DNA of 64,000 bases, from contig CADCHQ010000011.1 of the NCBI GenBank assembly GCA_902801325.1, forward strand, positions 62,001-126,000, written 5' to 3'. Origin of the DNA: an uncultured Bacteroidales bacterium (GTDB lineage Bacteria > Bacteroidota > Bacteroidia > Bacteroidales > Bacteroidaceae). A program made the translations under genes and the position numbers. Shown piece by piece: positions 24,461-32,107 of the stretch. The notes under the pieces were generated by a model. It was not told the DNA's origin, searched no databases, and was given only the letters and a program-made list of their open reading frames with translations. Each line of letters begins with the position of its first letter. Within the stretch, counting starts at the first letter, position 1.

Positions 24461-25246
24461 CTTTTGCCCCTCGTCCTTAGCCTCGTTCCACAGGGCATCC
24501 ATCTCACCCAAGGTCATATCATTCAGGCTACGTCCTTGTTCCTTAGCCTTAGCCTCAACATAGTTGAAGCGACTGATAAACTTTTGGTTCGTGCGTTCGA
24601 GTGCATTATCCGGGTTGATGTGATACAAGCGAGCCATGTTTATCAAGCTGAACATGTAATCGCCGAACTCCTCTTCGCTATGCTGTTTGTCGCCCTTTTC
24701 TATCTCGGCACGCAGTTCGCTTAATTCCTCCTGCACTTTATCCCACACATCTTCCTTCTTTTCCCAGTCGAAGCCTACGTTACAAGCCTTTTCCTGTATG
24801 CGCTCAGCCTTTATCACTGACGGCAATGCTGCAGGAACGCCACTCAGTACGGTTTTGTTTCCACCTTTTTCCTTCTGCTTGATGAGTTCCCATGACTTCA
24901 GCACATCACCTGCCGTCTCAGCCACTGCATCGCCATAGACATGAGGATGGCGAAAGATGAGTTTGTCACACAACTTGTGGCAAACGTCAGCTATGTCGAA
25001 TTGTCCTTTCTCGTCACCGATCTTGGCATAAAAGCAAACGTGCAGTAGCACATCGCCCAACTCCTTGCATATGTTCTGAACATCATCCTTAATCAAGGCT
25101 TCGCACAATTCATAGGTTTCCTCGATGGTGTTTGCGCGCAGACTCTCGTTGGTCTGCTTTCTATCCCAAGGACATTTCTCTCTTAGTGTATCGAGAACAT
25201 CAAGCAATCGCCCGAATGCCTCCAATTTTTCTTCTCTTGTATGCAT
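24455..25246 (-). CDS. mazG: Nucleoside triphosphate pyrophosphohydrolase MazG
   Basis: This 263-residue enzyme hydrolyses NTPs to NMP and PPi, and is proposed to clean the nucleotide pool. It has two MazG domains: the first (about 20-110) carries CPWDRKQTNESLRANTIEETYEL and the metal-binding EEx..ExxD pattern (ELGDVLLHVCFY); the second (about 165-245) carries EEFGDYMFSLIN. Length and two-domain design match the long MazG of Bacteroidetes. Its stop codon lies within the last unit of array C. A -7-like TACTTTTG (25275-25282) lies upstream. Confidence 0.94.
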   Translation of the reverse strand: MHTREEKLEAFGRLLDVLDTLREKCPWDRKQTNESLRANTIEETYELCEALIKDDVQNICKELGDVLLHVCFYAKIGDEKGQFDIADVCHKLCDKLIFRHPHVYGDAVAETAGDVLKSWELIKQKEKGGNKTVLSGVPAALPSVIKAERIQEKACNVGFDWEKKEDVWDKVQEELSELRAEIEKGDKQHSEEEFGDYMFSLINMARLYHINPDNALERTNQKFISRFNYVEAKAKEQGRSLNDMTLGEMDALWNEAKDEGQKA

Positions 25247-25274
25247 ATTGACACGGATTCAAATACAATTCCTA

Positions 25275-25334
25275 CAAAAGTACGAAATAATTTTTAATTT
25301 CTAATTTTGATTTTTGAATTTATATGTATCTTTG
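25275..25334. promoter_or_regulatory. Divergent -7 elements of mazG (minus) and the PP2C sensor gene (plus)
   Basis: Minus-strand TACTTTTG at 25275-25282 and plus-strand TATCTTTG at 25327-25334; a TTTG lies 17 bp upstream of the latter. Spacing for the plus promoter is short, so this is weaker than the others. Confidence 0.5.
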
Positions 25335-25354
25335 TGGCAAAACAAGACGCCGAT

Positions 25355-27787
25355 ATGTGGTTTAAGAACAGAAGAAGTAAGTTTGCCCGCCGTCTTGCAT
25401 GGCGAGTCATCTTAATAGTCACATTATGTAATATACTTATCATCAGTATAGTGCTTCTCATCCTCTTCGTAGGCTTTAAGCTTCAGGCCGAGATGCATGC
25501 TCACGACATGATGAGCATCATTAACGGAAGGATGGAAGCCATGGTAACGTCCGTTGAGGTGTCTGCGAAGAACAATGTGTATGAGATTGAGGCCAATTTG
25601 GATAGTCCGTCCAAGGTCTTCGACACTTTGGAGAAGGAGCTACAAATGAATCCCCATTATATGGGTTGCGGCGTAGCATTTGAGCCTGATTACTATCCCA
25701 GCAAAGGACATTGGTTCGAGCCCTATGTATATTACCGCGACAGCACACATATCGAACGCATGCAGTTGGGGTCTGCCACACATAATTATTTAGACCAAGA
25801 ATGGTATGTCCAAGGCTTTGAAAACGAAGAAGGTTACTGGTCAGAGCCTTATCATGACAAGGACGGAGCAAAGACCCTGCTTTGTACCTATGTTCAGCCT
25901 ATTCATGACAAGACGGGACGCAAGGTTGGTGTATTTGGCGTGGATATTCCTTTGGAAGATTTGTCAAACCTGGTGCACGATCAACTCAAAGGGCAATTGT
26001 TTTATAGCTCTTTCGTCAATAGCGATGGTTCCGATGCGGAAATGTATTTCTATAGTTTCATTATTGGAAGAAACGGGCAATACATTCTGCATCCCAACAA
26101 AGAAAAGATACTTAAAGGGAACTATGGTAAAGCGGTCCTGACAACTCCTGATACTTTGGACGATGTCGTGTATCGCAAAATGATTGCAGGCGAGACTTCT
26201 ATGCTTGAAAAGATTAGGACGCCAGACGACACATTCTACATCAGTTACGCTCCTATACAGCACACTGGCTGGACTATGGCCGTTGTTCAGAACTGGCTGG
26301 TGGTTTATATATGGGCAATTGCCATCAGCATCTTCGTATGGTTCTTCGTTCTGATAGGCGGCCTCATCATATTCCTAACCACTCGCCTCACTATATGGCG
26401 TGCTACAAGGCCACTGAGTTATCTTACCGAATCCGTCAACGAGGTTGCGCAGGGTAATTTCGATACCCCATTGCCTGTGATACGTCAGGATGACGAGATA
26501 CGCCAGCTACGCGACTCATTTGACACCATGCAGCACTCGCTTACCAACTATGTGGAGGAACTAAAACGGACTACAACCTCAAAGGTTTCCATAGAAAACG
26601 AGTTGAAGATTGCTCATGACATACAGATGTCCATGCTTCCCAAGATCTTCCCCCCATTCCCCGAGCGTTCGGACATCGAAATCTATGGTAAGCTGACTCC
26701 TGCTAAAGCCGTTGGTGGCGACCTTTATGATTTCTACATTCGCGACGAGAAGCTCTTCTTCTGCATCGGCGACGTTTCAGGAAAGGGAGTGCCAGCCTCG
26801 CTTGTAATGGCGGTGACAAGGTCATTATTCCGTAACGTGTCGACACACACCGCAAATCCAGAGGAGATAGTTTCGGCATTGAACGATTCGCAGAATGAGA
26901 GCAACACCACCTGCATGTTCGTGACCTTGTTTGTAGGTGTATTGGATCTGCCCACAGGCAACCTCCGCTACTGCAATGCCGGGCATAATGCTCCATTCCT
27001 CATTAAGCCTTCAAGTTCACATGGGGAAGACGGCAATACCGATTGCAAGAATGATTGCGAACAGCTACCTGTCCAAAGCAATCTTCCTGTCGGGACACTT
27101 CCCGATTACAAGTACGTATGTCAGAGGATGGTCATCGACCCAGGAACCGCCATATTCCTATATACTGATGGTCTGGAGGAGGCTGAGGATATTGGCCACC
27201 ACCAGTTTGGCACAGAGCGCATGAAGCAAACAATAGCCTCGACTTCCATCCACCCAGAGATACTTGTCAAGACAATGACCGACACCGTGCATAACTTTGT
27301 GAATGGTGCCGAGCAAAGCGACGACCTTACCATGTTGGCCATTTTGTACACCCATAAGCAACTGGATGTAATACTTCAACGTCAGCTTACGCTGCCCAAC
27401 GACATACAGGAAACACCTCGCTTAGGGGAATTCGTAGAGGAAGTGTGCGAAAGCCTTGGTTTCGACATGCAAACCACAATGAAGATCAACCTTGCCATCG
27501 AAGAGGCTGTCGTCAATGTTATGAACTATGCCTATCCCGAAGGAGAGAAAGGAGAGGTTCGCATATCAGCCGAGGCCAATAACGAACGCTTAAAGTTTGT
27601 CATTAGCGACGACGGCACTCCATTCGATCCCACCATACACGGACAAGTGAACATTTCCCAGTCGGCCGAAGAACGTCGCATTGGCGGCTTAGGCATTCAT
27701 CTGATGCGCAGCATCATGGACAGCATCAATTACGAACGCGTAAACGGACAGAATGTCTTTACGCTACGCAAGAAGCTCCATCAATAA
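25355..27787 (+). CDS. Membrane sensor with HAMP, PP2C (SpoIIE-type) phosphatase and HATPase domains
   Basis: Starting at the ATG at 25355 (just after the promoter) the product has 810 residues: a membrane helix (~17-45), a periplasmic Cache-like sensor with EPDYYPSKGHWFEPYVYYRD and a GVDI segment, a second helix (~312-340), a HAMP linker, a SpoIIE/PP2C phosphatase (about 420-660; AVGGDLYDFYI, GDVSGKGVPASL, DDLTMLAI) and a C-terminal GHKL/HATPase of RsbW type (IEEAVVNVMNYAYPEG, DDGTPFDP, GGLGIHLM). Phosphatase and anti-sigma-like kinase in one chain suggest a partner-switching pathway acting on STAS proteins such as the one at 31758-32060. It ends with its own terminator. Confidence 0.9.
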   Translation: MWFKNRRSKFARRLAWRVILIVTLCNILIISIVLLILFVGFKLQAEMHAHDMMSIINGRMEAMVTSVEVSAKNNVYEIEANLDSPSKVFDTLEKELQMNPHYMGCGVAFEPDYYPSKGHWFEPYVYYRDSTHIERMQLGSATHNYLDQEWYVQGFENEEGYWSEPYHDKDGAKTLLCTYVQPIHDKTGRKVGVFGVDIPLEDLSNLVHDQLKGQLFYSSFVNSDGSDAEMYFYSFIIGRNGQYILHPNKEKILKGNYGKAVLTTPDTLDDVVYRKMIAGETSMLEKIRTPDDTFYISYAPIQHTGWTMAVVQNWLVVYIWAIAISIFVWFFVLIGGLIIFLTTRLTIWRATRPLSYLTESVNEVAQGNFDTPLPVIRQDDEIRQLRDSFDTMQHSLTNYVEELKRTTTSKVSIENELKIAHDIQMSMLPKIFPPFPERSDIEIYGKLTPAKAVGGDLYDFYIRDEKLFFCIGDVSGKGVPASLVMAVTRSLFRNVSTHTANPEEIVSALNDSQNESNTTCMFVTLFVGVLDLPTGNLRYCNAGHNAPFLIKPSSSHGEDGNTDCKNDCEQLPVQSNLPVGTLPDYKYVCQRMVIDPGTAIFLYTDGLEEAEDIGHHQFGTERMKQTIASTSIHPEILVKTMTDTVHNFVNGAEQSDDLTMLAILYTHKQLDVILQRQLTLPNDIQETPRLGEFVEEVCESLGFDMQTTMKINLAIEEAVVNVMNYAYPEGEKGEVRISAEANNERLKFVISDDGTPFDPTIHGQVNISQSAEERRIGGLGIHLMRSIMDSINYERVNGQNVFTLRKKLHQ

Positions 27788-27793
27788 AACAAG

Positions 27794-27831
27794 TAAGGGG
27801 TGAGACAAATGCCTCACCCCTTATTCTTTTT
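27794..27831 (+). terminator. Terminator between PP2C sensor and lipoprotein gene
   Basis: TAAGGGGTGAG (27794-27804) pairs perfectly with CTCACCCCTTA (27813-27823) with an 8-base loop, followed by TTCTTTTT. Confidence 0.85.
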
Positions 27832-27843
27832 CAATACCTTATC

Positions 27844-28644
27844 TTATTTAATAAGCTCGTTACGAGTCTTGGCCACATTTTCCTTGGCCTCCTCAAGCTG
27901 TTGCTTAAGTTGCTCTACGTTGATGGCATCCAGGGGCTCAAGTGCCTCAGCAACCTTGGCAACGGTCTCGAACTCGGGATCATAGCTGGCCAGACGCTCA
28001 GTGGCCTCATTCAGCAGCACGATACGGAATGTTGTTGCAGTGGCAGAGTCGTCATCGAAAACGGTGACAAACTTATCGATATTCTGCGATGCAACATAGA
28101 ACTCCTCAATAAGAGAACCAGCTACCATCTGCCAGAAATAGTTGATGCGACCGTTTGCATTCATGGCATCATACAGCTTCTGGCTGGTTTCGTGGATGTT
28201 TGACACATCATCAATCTCCTTGAAAGAGGGATCGTCAATGTCAGCAGCCAACTTGGAGATGGCAGCTTCATACTCGTCAGTAGGCATTTCATACATGGAA
28301 GCAATCTGCTTGTCAACGCACAGGGCTGCCAATGCACGATACTTCTCGGCCAGTGTGGTTGCATTTTCTGCTACAGCCGGAGAAAGCAGATAGTCGGGCT
28401 TCACTTGCTTTTCCTCTGCTGTCAGTTGCACACCATTCTCACCTTCCTGCAGGAAAGGCACCTTGTCCAGTCTGCCCAGTTCAGCTGAAAGGCTATCAAG
28501 CTCAAGCTTAATCTTTGCCTCAACCTGCTCCTGCTCAAAGCTCTTCTCTTGAGCCTGCTCGTCAGCGTTTGCACTCTTGTTTCCTCCACATGAGGTGAAG
28601 GCCACGGCTGCCAATGCGACAGCGAAAATCGAAATCTTTTTCAT
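27844..28644 (-). CDS. Lipoprotein of unknown function
   Basis: The 266-residue product has a lipoprotein leader (MKKISIFAVALAAVAFTSCGG, lipobox FTSC), then an Ala/Glu/Lys-rich, largely helical, acidic body with coiled-coil-like segments near both ends (QEQVEAKIKLELDSLSAEL; EQLKQQLEEAKENVAKTRN). I recognise no family. It lies 62 bp downstream of the ABC transporter gene on the same strand and may be co-transcribed with it. Confidence 0.8.
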   Translation of the reverse strand: MKKISIFAVALAAVAFTSCGGNKSANADEQAQEKSFEQEQVEAKIKLELDSLSAELGRLDKVPFLQEGENGVQLTAEEKQVKPDYLLSPAVAENATTLAEKYRALAALCVDKQIASMYEMPTDEYEAAISKLAADIDDPSFKEIDDVSNIHETSQKLYDAMNANGRINYFWQMVAGSLIEEFYVASQNIDKFVTVFDDDSATATTFRIVLLNEATERLASYDPEFETVAKVAEALEPLDAINVEQLKQQLEEAKENVAKTRNELIK

Positions 28645-28706
28645 TTTGTTTGGTTTTGATTATTAATAAATTGTACTTAACTGATTATTCTCTCGTCTTT
28701 ATTATC

Positions 28707-31610
28707 CTATGTTTGTTGTTCTCTCATGTACTTACCAGGGCAGTCTGTGAGCAGTAAAACGATTGACAGTATCGACATACACAGCATAACACCAAGGTTA
28801 AACCATAGTGTCTTGATGCGCGATGAGCCCAACAGTTTCTCGCTGCTATAGAACGGAGCTCGCCCAATCTTGCTTTGCGGAGTCAGATAGACAAAGGCCG
28901 TACGCGGAACGATATGGTTATCGATGATATCAAGCAAGCGTTGCTGGTCGGCTCCAGTCACGAACTGTTCCAGTTTGATGTTATAGTTGTTCTTCTTCAG
29001 TTCCAGGAAGGCCTCCTTTCCATTCTGCTTAATAAAGGCTGTTATCAAAGCATCTTTCTTTAGGGTGGCCTCATTCTCACATTTTGACAGTGTTGCATCA
29101 GCATCTTGCAAATAAGCGCGAAGTGACTCATAAGAGAAATCGCCCTCGTACGGCTTCAGGTTACAGAACGAAGCCAACACTGGCAGATTGGTTTTGATGA
29201 CGCTCATGTGGGCTGGGTCAACTGCCATTTCCCGACGTTCTTCGTCACGCATCGTCTCCAACTGCGATTGCAGTTCATAGAGGAAGCCCTTGTTGTAGAA
29301 CTGGTGTTCCTGACGACATTTATCGAGTTGGAAGAAGGGACGTTCATAGGGATTGTCGGTAAAGGAGGTGACAGCCAGTGCCTCATAGCTCCATCGTGAG
29401 GGAATGATGTCTCCAATGAGCGGCACATTGCCTGTCGTGCTTTTAGGCGTCAGGTCAGAGAAGCTTACTACAAGTCCACAAAGCAGTATCTGCGGGATGA
29501 GCAAGATGGGAATACTGATGTATATTGCTACAACAGAATTAAGGCATTGCGACAGCAACAATCCCGTGAGGTTAGCCAGGAAAGCTGTGACAAACAGGAT
29601 TAGCCACCACACACCGAACAGGCCATGCAGTCCCATAATGGTATTGCCGACAAGGATGAAGAGCAAGGTCTGAATAAGCGACAAGCCTGCCATGAATACT
29701 ATCTTCGACCATATGTAACTGCCTTGTGACAGCCGTAGGAACTTCTCGCGTTTCAGCAAAGCACGGTCCTTGATTATCTCTTCAGCACTACCGCTCATGC
29801 CGATAAACGTAGCCACGATTACCGACATAAAGAAATAGCTCACCAAGTTCTTGTTGTCCATCACCGTATAACCACTTGGCGGTGCATAACGGGTGAGCAC
29901 GGCACAAATGATTGCCAGGATGGGAGCCTGCAACAAGGCGATGCACAAGTATTGCACATTAGTGATCTTGGTCCTAATGTTACGCTTGAGGAAGATAGCA
30001 AACTGCTGTAGTTTGTTTGGTTTCTGTTGGTCGGTAACAGGTACACTACCAACCTCTACCGCAGGCAATTTGAGTCGCTTCTCGAGATAGAGTTCGTGCC
30101 ACTCTTGCGGAGTCATCTTTCGGCGTTCCAAGGTCTCACCATTGCTGCTGATTGCCTTCTCGTCAAGAATGTTTAGCACAATCTCTGGTGTTACGTTACC
30201 ACAGGTGGGACAGGCGCTTGTCTCGGCATCGGCATAGTTTGCCGCAGTCTTAAAATAGGTAATGGCATCTATGGGATTGCCATCGAACACAGGATAGCCG
30301 CCTCGGTCGAGCAACAAAAGCCGGTCGAACAATTTGTAAACATCGCTCGATGGCTGATGTATGTTCACTACCACCAACTTTCCCTTGTATGTCTGTTCCT
30401 TAAGCAGGTTGATAACATTCTCCGTGTCGGCAGAAGACAGTCCCGAAGTAGGTTCGTCAAGGAACAGGACTGCCGGTTCACGTATCAATTCCAAAGCAAT
30501 GTTCAAGCGCTTGCGCTGACCGCCGGAGATGTACTTATTGATGGCCGAACCCACCATAAGGTCTTTGGTTGCGTCAAGTCCTAAGTCCTTGAGCGTCTTT
30601 AACACGCGCTGGTTGATTTCGCTTTCTGAGAATGTGGCAAAGCAAAGGCGTGCCGTATAATACAGATTCTGATAAACGGTCAGTTCCTCTATGAGCAAGT
30701 CATCCTGAGGTACGAAACCGATGAGGTCACGAGCTTGGGGGTCCGAGATATCGTGACCATTGATGGTTATAGTACCACTTTGAGGTGCCAGACTGCCGTT
30801 TAATAAGGAAAGTAGCGTGGACTTACCTGTACCCGAACCGCCCATAACAGCCATCAGTTCACCGCTGCGTAAGGTAAAGCTCAGGTTATGTATACCATTG
30901 TCGCTCTGCGGGAAGCGGAAGTTGATGTCACGCCCACAGAGTTCCACCTGCTGGTAAGCATCTTCATCGGTTCCCTGTTGCTTACTATAAGCCGAGAGTA
31001 TGGTTGAATAATAGACTGGCTGACCGCCCTTACCCTTAAGAACACTGCTTTGCAACCACACCTGATAGGCTCCGGACAGCACAGGCACATCATTGAGCAG
31101 CACCTTGTCGTCGCCAATATAGGTGAAGACAAGTGTTCCGGAAGGCGTGAGCAATGTCTTCAGAGTGCCCTCAAAGCCTTCGGGCTGGAACAGCTTGACA
31201 CGCTCAGAACTGCGTCCGCTAACGAAATCGACGCAATCATTGAATAACGAATCAGGGAATTTAAATGCCGAAGCCATAGTCCTGAACATTGGATGTGGTT
31301 CTTCGCCACCCTTCAGTCCGCAGAACTCCATGATTCTGAGCAGCAACATCGCCTCTTCTCTGGCACGTATCCTACCGTGCAAACTATTGCAGATAGAGGC
31401 CACCACACTATCGGTGTCAAGTGTGTCGCTCATCTCATACACAGCACGCATATCGCTGTAAAGGTCGAGATAGGTACTGATATTCCGAATACCGAAATGA
31501 TGCTGAAGATAGCTCACGAGCATATTTCTTGCTCGCGTTTCATCTACTTTCTCTTCCTTTCCGAATAGAGCAAACAGGCTGAGGAAACTGGAAAGTACGA
31601 TGTCCGTCAT
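28707..31610 (-). CDS. ABCG-type transporter, fused ATPase and permease with N-terminal extension
   Basis: This 967-residue protein has an uncharacterised N-terminal domain (about 1-190; TerB-like helices and an FHA-like beta section), then an ABC ATPase (about 220-440) with Walker A GGSGTGKST, signature SGGQRKR and Walker B LFLDEPTSGLSSADT. A linker with CPTC and an ABC2-type permease with about six helices (residues ~560-780) follow, then a large soluble loop and a last helix near the C-terminus. The order ATPase-before-permease is that of ABCG half-transporters. Substrate unknown. It has a TATCTTTG -7 box at 31638-31645. Confidence 0.88.
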   Translation of the reverse strand: MTDIVLSSFLSLFALFGKEEKVDETRARNMLVSYLQHHFGIRNISTYLDLYSDMRAVYEMSDTLDTDSVVASICNSLHGRIRAREEAMLLLRIMEFCGLKGGEEPHPMFRTMASAFKFPDSLFNDCVDFVSGRSSERVKLFQPEGFEGTLKTLLTPSGTLVFTYIGDDKVLLNDVPVLSGAYQVWLQSSVLKGKGGQPVYYSTILSAYSKQQGTDEDAYQQVELCGRDINFRFPQSDNGIHNLSFTLRSGELMAVMGGSGTGKSTLLSLLNGSLAPQSGTITINGHDISDPQARDLIGFVPQDDLLIEELTVYQNLYYTARLCFATFSESEINQRVLKTLKDLGLDATKDLMVGSAINKYISGGQRKRLNIALELIREPAVLFLDEPTSGLSSADTENVINLLKEQTYKGKLVVVNIHQPSSDVYKLFDRLLLLDRGGYPVFDGNPIDAITYFKTAANYADAETSACPTCGNVTPEIVLNILDEKAISSNGETLERRKMTPQEWHELYLEKRLKLPAVEVGSVPVTDQQKPNKLQQFAIFLKRNIRTKITNVQYLCIALLQAPILAIICAVLTRYAPPSGYTVMDNKNLVSYFFMSVIVATFIGMSGSAEEIIKDRALLKREKFLRLSQGSYIWSKIVFMAGLSLIQTLLFILVGNTIMGLHGLFGVWWLILFVTAFLANLTGLLLSQCLNSVVAIYISIPILLIPQILLCGLVVSFSDLTPKSTTGNVPLIGDIIPSRWSYEALAVTSFTDNPYERPFFQLDKCRQEHQFYNKGFLYELQSQLETMRDEERREMAVDPAHMSVIKTNLPVLASFCNLKPYEGDFSYESLRAYLQDADATLSKCENEATLKKDALITAFIKQNGKEAFLELKKNNYNIKLEQFVTGADQQRLLDIIDNHIVPRTAFVYLTPQSKIGRAPFYSSEKLLGSSRIKTLWFNLGVMLCMSILSIVLLLTDCPGKYMREQQT

Positions 31611-31637
31611 TTCTATCTCTAGTATAAGATTTGCTCA

Positions 31638-31718
31638 CAAAGATACGAATAAATAAGTAAACTTTAATATCATTTTTAATTTTTAATTTTTAATTTTTAA
31701 TTTTATGTTGTACCTTTG
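31638..31718. promoter_or_regulatory. Divergent -7 elements of the ABC transporter (minus) and STAS gene (plus)
   Basis: Minus-strand TATCTTTG at 31638-31645 and plus-strand TACCTTTG at 31711-31718. Between them lies a run of TTTTTAA iterations (31672-31706). Confidence 0.6.
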
Positions 31719-31757
31719 CACCGAATTTTATCATAAACGAGTTCAAAAGCAGAATTT

Positions 31758-32060
31758 ATGAATACTATAATCCAACAAGAAGGAAATGGACTAAGGGTCA
31801 TTTTCGAAGGCCGCTTAGACACGGCTGCAGCCACAAAGACAGAACAGGACATACAACCCTTGTTCGATTTCGAAGGTGGTGACATCGTGCTCGATTGCGC
31901 TAAACTGGAGTATGTCTCGTCAAGCGGACTGCGTTTGTTCCTTGCCTTGCTGAAAGCCACTAAGGCAAAAAACATCCATCTGTACATTACAGGCATGACC
32001 GACGATCTCCGTCAAGTGTTCGACATGACTGGCTTCTCCAGCATCTTCGAGTTCAAATAA
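31758..32060 (+). CDS. STAS domain protein, anti-sigma factor antagonist type
   Basis: This 100-residue protein is a single STAS domain (SpoIIAA/RsbV fold). VIFEGRLDTAAATKTEQDI, VLDCAKLEYVSSSGLRLFL and the C-terminal DMTGFSSIFEF are typical; the Ser in YVSSSG is the usual phosphorylation site. It is the likely substrate for a HATPase kinase and PP2C phosphatase, both of which occur in the protein at 25355-27787. It is followed by valS after 47 bp and could be co-transcribed with it. Confidence 0.92.
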   Translation: MNTIIQQEGNGLRVIFEGRLDTAAATKTEQDIQPLFDFEGGDIVLDCAKLEYVSSSGLRLFLALLKATKAKNIHLYITGMTDDLRQVFDMTGFSSIFEFK

Positions 32061-32107
32061 CCCATTAACCCGTTAACCTGTTAAACTTTTAAACGTTAAA
32101 CAATTAA

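Noticed and set aside
25307..25354. Upstream extension of the PP2C sensor gene
   Set aside because: It would begin upstream of the -7 box TATCTTTG (25327-25334); the ATG at 25355 gives a normal membrane N-terminus.
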